DNA from: Fidelibacterota bacterium
GTDB lineage: Bacteria > Fidelibacterota > Marinisomatia > SCGC-AAA003-L08 > D37C17
DNA: 6,009 bases
NCBI GenBank assembly: GCA_002711465.1
Contig: PARL01000013.1
Location: 24,090-30,098, forward strand
Reading direction: 5' to 3'
Positions 1 through 5,631 of this stretch are shown in pieces. The notes under the pieces were generated by a model that worked only from the letters and a program-made list of their open reading frames with translations, searched no databases and was not told where the DNA came from. The position numbers and the translations under genes are program-made. Numbering within the stretch: position 1 is the stretch's first letter; the number at the start of each line of letters is the position of its first letter.

Positions 1-2085
1 AGAGATATTGATACTCACCTAGTTGACTCACAAGAGACACGAAGATTTTTGGATAGGCTATTTGGTTTTATGGTTTCAAAAACTATGTGGACAAATATGA
101 AAGGTGGTGTTTCAGCTGGAAGAGTCCAAAGTCCTGCAGTAAAAATCTTAGTTGACAGAGAAAAAGAAAGAACTCAATTTATTCAAAATGAATACTGGAG
201 TATATCTGCTGAATTTGAAAATAAAAATGGTATAATCAATGCTAATTTAATTAAAATAAATGGTAATAAAGTTTCTACAGGAAAATCATTTGATAAAAAG
301 AATGGTGAATTATTCAATAAAAATGATGTCGTTCTGAATGATAAAACAGTCAAAGAAATTTGTGATGAAATAAAAGATAGTTTATGGAAAATTGACAATG
401 TTGAAACTAAACCAAGCAAACAAAAACCTTATGCTCCATTTATAACATCGACACTTCAACAAGAAGGCATTAGACAATTTAGAATGAGTGCTCAAAATGT
501 TATGAGAATTGCACAGGGCTTATATGAAAATGGTTATATTACTTATATGAGAACTGACTCAGTGCATTTATCATCTGAAGCCATTACAGCATCAAGAAAT
601 GAAATTAAATCATTATTTGGTGATAACTATCTTCCAAGTTCAGCAATACAATATAGTGGAAAAGTTAAAAACGCACAAGAGGCGCATGAAGCAATTAGGC
701 CAGCTGGATCAAAATTTAAACATCCAGATGAACTTAAGAATAAAGTAAATGTCGATGAATTAAAATTATATAAATTAATATGGAAAAGAACCCTTGCATC
801 TCAAATGAAATCTGCACAAATTGAAAGAACAAATTTAACAATTTCAAATGGTCAATATATATTTGAAGCAAAAGGTAAGGTCGTTACTTTTCCAGGCTTT
901 TTAAAAGTCTATGTTGAAGGTGTAGATAATAAAAAGGATAAAGATGATAATGAAATCATTCTGCCTAAAGTAACAAAGGGAGAATCTTTGATTTGTAAAA
1001 ATCTTACACCTAAACAACATTTTACTAAGCCAATTAATCGATTCACAGAAGCTGCATTAGTAAAAGAATTAGAAAAATTAGGAATAGGTAGACCCTCCAC
1101 TTATGCAACTATATTAAAAAAGATTCAAGATAAAGAATATGTTAATAAAGTAAAAGGGAGTATGATTCCTACTTTTACTGGATATGCTGTTGTTCAGTTT
1201 TTAGAAAAATATTTTGATGATTTAGTTAATTTAAAATACACTTCAAACATGGAAGATGATTTAGATTCTATATCAAGAGGTGAAAATAATAAATCTGATT
1301 ATTTAAAAGGTTTTTATTTTGGAAATGATATAACTAAGGGCTTGAAAACAAAGTTAGAGCAAGAGTTTGATAAGAGCAATGCACGTCTAATTAATATTTT
1401 GGGAAATGATAAACAAAGCGTAGAAATTCGTATTGGAAGATATGGTGTGTATGGTCAATATGATGAAGATAAAAGATTTACTATACCAGGAGATTTCCCA
1501 CCAAGTGAACTTAATTTAGATAAGATTAACGAATTGATAGAATTAAAAAATAAAGCTCCTGAGATTATTGCAAAAGACCCTATAACCAATGAAGATATTG
1601 TATTGAAAAAGGGAAGATTTGGACCATATATTCAATGTGGAGAGAAAATGAAATCACTACCTCCTAATATTGAAATGGAAAATGTAGATACTGAACTAGC
1701 AATTAATTTAGCAAGTCTACCAAAAGTAATTGGTAAGTGGAAGGATGATGATATTAAAATTGATATTGGAAAGTTTGGTCCCTATATCAGATGTGGAAAA
1801 GTAACATCTTCAGTTCCAAGAGACCAAAATCTATTTGAATTATCAGAAAAAGAAGCGGGTGAATTATTAAACTCAGGTAAGCAAGGTAGGGGCCCAAAGG
1901 TAATAAAAGAATTAGGTGATAATATTGAAATTAGAGATGGCCGATATGGTATGTATATTACTGATGGCAAGGTAAATGCAAAAATGCCAAAAGATATTTC
2001 ACAAGATGAATTAACTCTTGAAGAAGCTAAAAATTTAATTGAACAAAAAAAATCTAGTCCAAAGCGTAAATTTAGGAAAAAATAA
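1..2085 (+). CDS. topA: DNA topoisomerase I (type IA), 5' end outside window
   Basis: Type IA topoisomerase, which relaxes negatively supercoiled DNA by nicking and passing one strand through a covalent 5'-phosphotyrosine link. The frame is open from base 1, and the first 16 codons (RDIDTHLVDS...) already match the family (cf. 'DAQQARRxLDR'), so the TTG at base 49 is not the start. Seen in order, counting from the window edge: SAGRVQSPAV (about 38-47); the catalytic site ITYMRTDS with the active tyrosine at about residue 182 (bases 544-546) and the nearby arginine; EAHEAIRP (about 227-234); and the LEKLGIGRPSTYA block (about 357-369). The N-terminal TOPRIM domain lies to the left; by comparison with E. 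coli Tyr319 about 140 residues are missing. The C-terminus carries four G-R/K-Y/F-G-x-Y repeats and a basic tail ending KRKFRKK. There are no four-cysteine zinc ribbons as in E. coli. It overlaps the next gene by one base. Confidence 0.97.
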   Translation, partial: RDIDTHLVDSQETRRFLDRLFGFMVSKTMWTNMKGGVSAGRVQSPAVKILVDREKERTQFIQNEYWSISAEFENKNGIINANLIKINGNKVSTGKSFDKKNGELFNKNDVVLNDKTVKEICDEIKDSLWKIDNVETKPSKQKPYAPFITSTLQQEGIRQFRMSAQNVMRIAQGLYENGYITYMRTDSVHLSSEAITASRNEIKSLFGDNYLPSSAIQYSGKVKNAQEAHEAIRPAGSKFKHPDELKNKVNVDELKLYKLIWKRTLASQMKSAQIERTNLTISNGQYIFEAKGKVVTFPGFLKVYVEGVDNKKDKDDNEIILPKVTKGESLICKNLTPKQHFTKPINRFTEAALVKELEKLGIGRPSTYATILKKIQDKEYVNKVKGSMIPTFTGYAVVQFLEKYFDDLVNLKYTSNMEDDLDSISRGENNKSDYLKGFYFGNDITKGLKTKLEQEFDKSNARLINILGNDKQSVEIRIGRYGVYGQYDEDKRFTIPGDFPPSELNLDKINELIELKNKAPEIIAKDPITNEDIVLKKGRFGPYIQCGEKMKSLPPNIEMENVDTELAINLASLPKVIGKWKDDDIKIDIGKFGPYIRCGKVTSSVPRDQNLFELSEKEAGELLNSGKQGRGPKVIKELGDNIEIRDGRYGMYITDGKVNAKMPKDISQDELTLEEAKNLIEQKKSSPKRKFRKK
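1435..2061 (+). repeat. Four topoisomerase C-terminal repeats (protein-level)
   Basis: Within topA, a core motif G-(R/K)-(Y/F)-G-x-Y recurs four times: GRYGVY at base 1435, GRFGPY at 1612, GKFGPY at 1768 and GRYGMY at 1939. Each is followed by a short strand, a proline-containing segment (FTIP, KSLP, SSVP, AKMP) and, in most copies, an acidic helix with a leucine or isoleucine pair. This matches the 'toprim C-terminal repeat' family, which in many bacteria replaces or supplements zinc ribbons in binding single-stranded DNA. The copies have diverged at the DNA level, so this is an ancient protein repeat, not a recent tandem duplication. The right boundary is approximate. Confidence 0.8.
2074..2077 (+). 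promoter_or_regulatory. Ribosome binding site of glyS, inside topA
   Basis: AGGA lies 7 bases before the ATG at 2085, within the last codons of topA. It favours this start over the in-frame ATG at 2106, which has only an A-rich run in front of it. The stop of topA and the start of glyS share a base (TAATG), so terminating ribosomes could re-initiate directly. Confidence 0.75.
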
Positions 2086-3740
2086 TGCATGATGATAAAA
2101 AAATAATGGATAAAATAATATCACTTGCAAAGCAAAGAGGATTTATTTTTCAAAGTAGTGAAATTTATGGAGGATTAAAAAGTGCTTACGATTACGGGCC
2201 ACTTGGTGTAGAATTAAAAAGAAATTTGATGAATGAGTGGTGGAGATCTATGGTACACGAAAGGGAAGACGTTACTGGTTTAGATGCATCTATAATAATG
2301 CATCCAAAAGTTTGGGAAGCCTCTGGTCACCTAGCTGGTTTTTCTGACCCTCTAGTTGATTGTTTGATTAGTAAAGAAAGATTTAGGGCTGATAAAGCTC
2401 CAATACCAAAAGTTGGAGATGAAATAGATATTATTTGTGCAGATAAAGGGCAAGCTAAAGAATATCAAAATACAATTGAAAAACGTTTTAATATACTTTT
2501 AAAACGAGATGGAAAATTATTAAGAGGATTAAAAATAATTGATAAAAATAAAGTTGGGTTTTTTGAAGAAAATAAACAAACACCAAGTGAGACATTTGAT
2601 TTTCCAGGTTATTTAAGTCCTACATTTAATAGTCCTTTTTTAAGTGATGAAAAACAATTTAATCTTATGTTTCGAAGTCAAATTGGATCTGTGGATGCAC
2701 TTGGTGATATTGCTAATTTTGTCTTTGATAATAAGGATTTAGATAAAGAGTCTATGAAAAAGGCAATAGAAAAAATTGTCAAAGATTCTGCGGTTTATTT
2801 AAGACCCGAAACCGCTCAAGCAATGTTTGTTCAATTTTTAAATTGCCAACAAACCATGTCTATGAAAATTCCTTTTGGAATTGCTCAAATGGGTAAAAGT
2901 TTTAGGAATGAAATTACAACCGAACATTATATTTTTAGATCATGCGAATTTGAACAAATGGAAATGGAATTTTTTGTTGAACCTGGTACTCAAAAGGAAT
3001 GGTTAAAATATTGGAGAGATAAACGTTTAAACTGGTGGCAATCCTTTTCAAATTATCCTGAAAATTTTACATACAGAAAGCATAAAAAAGATGAACTTGC
3101 TCATTATGCGGATGCATGCTATGACATTGAATATAAGTATCCATGGGGATATGATGAATTAGAAGGAGTAGCAAGTAGAACAGATTATGATTTAAAAAAA
3201 CATGCTGAGCATTCTGGCGCAAAATTAAGTTATTTTGATCAACAAAAAGAAGACCCTGATACAGGTAAAATAGGTTGGAGATATACACCTTATGTTATTG
3301 AACCAGCTGCAGGTGCTACTAGAGGTTTATTGGTTTATTTAATAGATGCATATCATGAAGAGAATGTTAAAGATGCTAAAGGAAATGATACTACTCGTGT
3401 TGTCATGAAAATACATCCAAAACTTGCTCCATTTAAAGTTGCAATACTACCCCTAATCAAAAAAGATGGTTTGCCTGAAATTGGACGCGCATTAGTTAAG
3501 AAATTCCTAAAAAATGGTATAAATGCACGATATGATGAGCAGCATGCTATAGGTAAAAGATATAGAAGACACGATGAAGTTGGAACCCCCTATTGTTTAA
3601 CAATAGATGGTGAAAGTAAAGTAGATAATTGCATTACAATTAGAGATCGTGATACTATGAAACAAGAACGAATATCTATTGATGATGCTGTTGAAATAGT
3701 AAAAGAGAAGTTATCAAAATCAATTAGCAATAACTCTTAA
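2085..3740 (+). CDS. glyS: Glycyl-tRNA synthetase, single-chain (alpha2) type
   Basis: Class II aminoacyl-tRNA synthetase that charges tRNA-Gly with glycine in the cytosol. At 551 residues it is the dimeric, single-chain type shared with eukaryotes, archaea and some bacteria, not the GlyQ/GlyS heterotetramer. Visible blocks: the N-terminal GFIFQSSEIYGG and YDYGPLGVELK (19-45); MHPKVWEASGH (72-82); RPETAQ (240-245); class II motif 2 with FRNEIT (273-278) followed by FEQMEMEFF (289-297), whose acidic residues belong to the glycine pocket; motif 3 EPAAGATR (406-413) with its arginine; and a C-terminal anticodon-binding domain from about 445 (HPKLAPFKVAILPL) to about 540, including EVGTPYCLTID. 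Residues 104-200 form the linker region between the N-terminal blocks and the RPETAQ region. It is coupled to topA upstream. Its stop overlaps the stop of the convergent downstream gene by 4 bases. Naming varies (glyS, glyQS, GRS1-type). Confidence 0.97.
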   Translation: MHDDKKIMDKIISLAKQRGFIFQSSEIYGGLKSAYDYGPLGVELKRNLMNEWWRSMVHEREDVTGLDASIIMHPKVWEASGHLAGFSDPLVDCLISKERFRADKAPIPKVGDEIDIICADKGQAKEYQNTIEKRFNILLKRDGKLLRGLKIIDKNKVGFFEENKQTPSETFDFPGYLSPTFNSPFLSDEKQFNLMFRSQIGSVDALGDIANFVFDNKDLDKESMKKAIEKIVKDSAVYLRPETAQAMFVQFLNCQQTMSMKIPFGIAQMGKSFRNEITTEHYIFRSCEFEQMEMEFFVEPGTQKEWLKYWRDKRLNWWQSFSNYPENFTYRKHKKDELAHYADACYDIEYKYPWGYDELEGVASRTDYDLKKHAEHSGAKLSYFDQQKEDPDTGKIGWRYTPYVIEPAAGATRGLLVYLIDAYHEENVKDAKGNDTTRVVMKIHPKLAPFKVAILPLIKKDGLPEIGRALVKKFLKNGINARYDEQHAIGKRYRRHDEVGTPYCLTIDGESKVDNCITIRDRDTMKQERISIDDAVEIVKEKLSKSISNNS

Positions 3741-3925
3741 TAAGTTTTTACAACCTCAAAATATTTAATTTTTTGATCCTCTATAGTATATGATATCGTA
3801 TTTGGATTACAACATACATAGCAATCTTCAATTAAATCTATAGATTCTGAACAAAAAGAAAGTTCTATTTGAACTTGATTATTTTGAAAACAAGTTTGGC
3901 ATTGATAAGTTTTAATAGTGGTCAT
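3737..3925 (-). CDS. Small CPXCG-type cysteine-rich protein
   Basis: 62 residues, resembling the family named 'CPXCG motif-containing cysteine-rich protein', a presumed zinc-binding protein of unknown function. Six cysteines are seen: C9-x2-C12, C25, and C35-x2-C38-C39. The second half is the best match (LIEDCYVCCNP, 31-41; family members commonly read YVEDCxVCCxP). The first pair, which gives the family its name, is CQTCF here: the cysteines remain but the proline and glycine do not. There is no signal peptide or membrane segment, so it is probably cytosolic. It starts 5 bases after the stop of the flavoprotein gene with no Shine-Dalgarno site, so it is probably translated by coupling from that gene. 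Its stop overlaps that of glyS on the other strand. Zinc binding is inferred from the cysteines; no function is known to me. Confidence 0.8.
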   Translation of the reverse strand: MTTIKTYQCQTCFQNNQVQIELSFCSESIDLIEDCYVCCNPNTISYTIEDQKIKYFEVVKTY

Positions 3926-3930
3926 AATAA

Positions 3931-4509
3931 TTAAGGGCTAATATGGTATATCTTTTCATTCTCAACTTTAAATCTAATATGACCATTATATCTTAGTTTT
4001 AAAATATCTAGTTCTAAAACTGTTAATTCTATATGAGCAAAATTGTCATATCCTTTTTGGCTTTTTTCTAAAGTTGGATTAGAGTCAATAAATTCTTCTG
4101 GAACATTTGGATGCCAATCTTTTAGTTTAGTTGATGGTGCATAAGGTCCCATATAACATTTTCTACTTTGAAGAGCAGTACCTTTCCATTTTTTTAATGA
4201 AATATCATTTTGAAAATTTATAATAGCTGTGCATTTCATACGAACCTGTACTTTTCTATCTTTATCATAAAATAAAGCACTGGAATTTTTATTTTCGATT
4301 AGTTCTTTAACTTTATTACTTCTATAATCTGCGTTGAAATAAATTTTAAAAGGAGATATAGATACATCTCTTAAAACAACTGTTCTGGTTTCAGGAAAAT
4401 TTTCATTAATTGTGGATAAAACAAATGTATGATACGGATTGCTGGCATGTTTAACTGCTTCTATTAAATAGTTAATTTCTAAATCATATATGTCTTTGAT
4501 ATTTTGCAT
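3931..4509 (-). CDS. Pyridoxamine 5'-phosphate oxidase-like flavin-binding protein
   Basis: 192 residues of the split-barrel FMN-binding fold. Visible blocks: HTFVLSTI (27-34); TRTVVLR (41-47); DYRSNKVKEL (61-70), where PdxH has its phosphate-contacting S-R/K segment; KVQVRMKCTA (86-95); SRKCY (115-119); and a C-terminal LRYNGHIRFK (172-181). The SRKCYMGPYAPST segment and the short C-terminus resemble the Alr4036-like branch ('pyridoxamine 5'-phosphate oxidase family protein'), not true PdxH, which keeps a SRPxSQxGxWxSxQS block and a C-terminal W...RLHxR motif. It is therefore probably an FMN-dependent oxidoreductase of unknown substrate, and vitamin B6 oxidation is not assured. The ATG at 4509 is the only plausible start (the next methionine is residue 91), yet it has no Shine-Dalgarno site and lies 6 bases after the U-tract of the tRNA terminator. 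It is followed at 5 bases by the CPXCG gene. Confidence 0.85.
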   Translation of the reverse strand: MQNIKDIYDLEINYLIEAVKHASNPYHTFVLSTINENFPETRTVVLRDVSISPFKIYFNADYRSNKVKELIENKNSSALFYDKDRKVQVRMKCTAIINFQNDISLKKWKGTALQSRKCYMGPYAPSTKLKDWHPNVPEEFIDSNPTLEKSQKGYDNFAHIELTVLELDILKLRYNGHIRFKVENEKIYHISP

Positions 4510-4515
4510 GTGTTT

Positions 4516-4550
4516 AAAAAAAAGTGCTCAGAATTTAAATCTGAGCACTT
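4516..4550 (-). terminator. Intrinsic terminator of tRNA-Glu
   Basis: On the minus strand an 11-base-pair perfect stem (AAGTGCTCAGA / TCTGAGCACTT, arms 4540-4550 and 4522-4532) with a 7-base AT loop runs into eight consecutive Ts (4523-4516); the last two Ts of the arm are part of that run. The stem begins one base after the tRNA 3' end. On the plus strand the right arm is followed by GTAGCCC, so the signal works only for minus-strand transcription. The U-tract ends 6 bases before the ATG of the flavoprotein gene. Confidence 0.93.
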
Positions 4551-4551
4551 G

Positions 4552-4623
4552 TAGCCCGTAGGAGAATCGAACTCCTGTTACAGAGATGAAAACCCTGGGT
4601 CCTAACCACTAGACGAACGGGCC
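4552..4623 (-). tRNA. tRNA-Glu (anticodon UUC)
   Basis: 72-base cloverleaf read by eye. Acceptor arms GGCCCGT and ACGGGCT pair over seven positions, with a terminal G1:U72 wobble and discriminator A73. The D stem is GTCT/GGAC with loop AGTGGTTA. The anticodon stem CAGGG/CTCTG (one G:U) closes loop TTTTCAT with anticodon TTC at bases 4590-4588. The T arm is AGGAG-TTCGATT-CTCCT. CCA is not encoded (CAA follows A73), so it must be added by the tRNA nucleotidyltransferase. It decodes GAA/GAG. It has its own promoter and terminator, so it is probably a monocistronic transcription unit. Confidence 0.97.
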
Positions 4624-4638
4624 AATTTGAGCGATTAA

Positions 4639-4666
4639 TTTATAATGAATTTTATATTATTAACAA
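4639..4666 (-). promoter_or_regulatory. Probable sigma70-type promoter of tRNA-Glu
   Basis: On the minus strand TTGTTA (4666-4661) and TATAAA (4644-4639) are separated by 16 bases, placing a start site near 4632, about 8 bases before the mature tRNA. It sits directly after the pip stop codon. The region is so AT-rich that other -10 choices are possible, and the -35 box matches consensus at four of six positions. Confidence 0.5.
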
Positions 4667-4671
4667 ACGAT

Positions 4672-5619
4672 TTATAAGTTAGCATATTTATTCGTGTACT
4701 CTATTAATTTATTCCGAATCCCTGCTTCTAACATTGAATGTCCTGAGTCTTGAATAATATGAAAATCAGCCTCTGGCCATTTTTTATGTAGTTCCCATGC
4801 AGTGACCATAGGACAAACTACATCATAACGTCCTTGTACTATAACGCAAGGTATATGTCTGATTCTGTCTATTTGATCTAGCAACCATCCATCATAGTCA
4901 AAAAAACCTTCATTTATAAAAAAATGGCATTCTATTCTAGCAAAAATATCTGCAATATTTTCATTTTCAAAGTGGTGTAATGATTTTTTATTTTGTATAA
5001 GTTTGCTAGTGCTTGCCTCCCATATTGACCATGCTTTTGCAGCTTTATAACGTGCATTTATATCATTTCCTGTCAATAATTCATAATAAGCCTTGATCAT
5101 ATTATCTCGTTTATTTTCTGGAATTGGTTTAAGATATTTTTCCCATGCGTCAGGATAAATATAGCTAGCACCTTCTTGATAAAACCATAAAAGTTCTTTC
5201 TTCCTTAACATGAATATTCCACGTAAAATTAATTCATTACAACGATTAGGGTGACTCACAGCATAAGATAATGATAATGTTGACCCCCAACTGCCACCAA
5301 ATACAGTCCATTTTTCTATATTAAGTTTAATACGTATTTTTTCAATATCATCAACTAAATCCCAAGTAGTATTTTCTTTTAATTCAGATGAGGGAACACT
5401 CTGACCACATCCACGTTGATCAAAAATAATAATACGCCATTTTTCTGAATCGAAGTATTGTCTATATATGGGTTCAATACCACCTCCTGGTCCACCATGT
5501 AAAAAAATTACAGGCTTCCCTTTTGGATTGCCAGATTCCTCTACATGTATTGTATGTATATCTGAAACTTTAAGTTTAAAAATATTATATGGTTCAATTG
5601 GTTTAAAATATTCATTCAT
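4672..5619 (-). CDS. pip: Proline iminopeptidase (peptidase family S33)
   Basis: Alpha/beta-hydrolase serine peptidase that removes N-terminal proline from peptides, probably in the cytosol for peptide and amino-acid recycling. At 315 residues it is full length for the proteobacterial-type enzyme. Seen: the oxyanion-side motif HGGPGGG (41-47), DQRGCGQS (67-74), nucleophile elbow GGSWGS with Ser110, Asp266 in GRYDVVCP, and His294 in DSGHS, giving a complete catalytic triad. WEAST (200-204) and ARIECHFF (227-234) carry the two glutamates (about 201 and 230) that in the Serratia enzyme are reported to hold the free proline amino group; this supports Pip over a generic hydrolase. There is no signal peptide. 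The start at 5619 is fixed by an AAAGGA site 6 bases upstream. The gene begins 10 bases after the dehydrogenase stop, so the two are probably co-transcribed. Confidence 0.93.
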   Translation of the reverse strand: MNEYFKPIEPYNIFKLKVSDIHTIHVEESGNPKGKPVIFLHGGPGGGIEPIYRQYFDSEKWRIIIFDQRGCGQSVPSSELKENTTWDLVDDIEKIRIKLNIEKWTVFGGSWGSTLSLSYAVSHPNRCNELILRGIFMLRKKELLWFYQEGASYIYPDAWEKYLKPIPENKRDNMIKAYYELLTGNDINARYKAAKAWSIWEASTSKLIQNKKSLHHFENENIADIFARIECHFFINEGFFDYDGWLLDQIDRIRHIPCVIVQGRYDVVCPMVTAWELHKKWPEADFHIIQDSGHSMLEAGIRNKLIEYTNKYANL

Positions 5620-5625
5620 AGTTAT

Positions 5626-5631
5626 TCCTTT
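5626..5631 (-). promoter_or_regulatory. Ribosome binding site of pip
   Basis: AAAGGA on the minus strand, 6 bases before the pip ATG. It overlaps the dehydrogenase stop codon (TAAAGGA), so the two genes share their junction and translation is probably coupled. It supports the assigned pip start. Confidence 0.8.

Noticed and set aside
49..51. TTG as a possible start codon of topA
   Set aside because: The same frame is open to base 1 and the upstream residues match conserved topoisomerase sequence, so the gene is simply cut by the window edge.
183..419. Open reading frame on the minus strand inside topA
   Set aside because: It lies wholly antisense to strongly conserved topA sequence, and its Leu/Ser/Phe-rich product is what an AT-rich gene yields in reverse; no family resemblance.
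909..1100. Minus-strand frame of 63 codons inside topA
   Set aside because: Antisense to the conserved LEKLGIGRPSTYA region; no recognisable motif.
1782..2090. Minus-strand frame of 102 codons over the topA 3' end
   Set aside because: Antisense to the C-terminal repeats and the glyS start; its composition reflects the complement of Lys/Glu-rich codons.
3067..3288. Minus-strand frame of 73 codons inside glyS
   Set aside because: Antisense to conserved synthetase sequence just before motif 3; no homology signal.
3756..3776. Possible hairpin TCAAAA...TTTTGA downstream of glyS as a terminator
   Set aside because: Only a six-pair, almost pure A:T stem with no proper T-tract after it; it falls inside the CPXCG coding region and such pairs are expected by chance at this base composition.
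4533..4539. TTTAAA in the terminator loop as a -10 box for the flavoprotein gene
   Set aside because: No acceptable -35 element lies 16-18 bases upstream on the minus strand, and the sequence is explained as the loop of the terminator.
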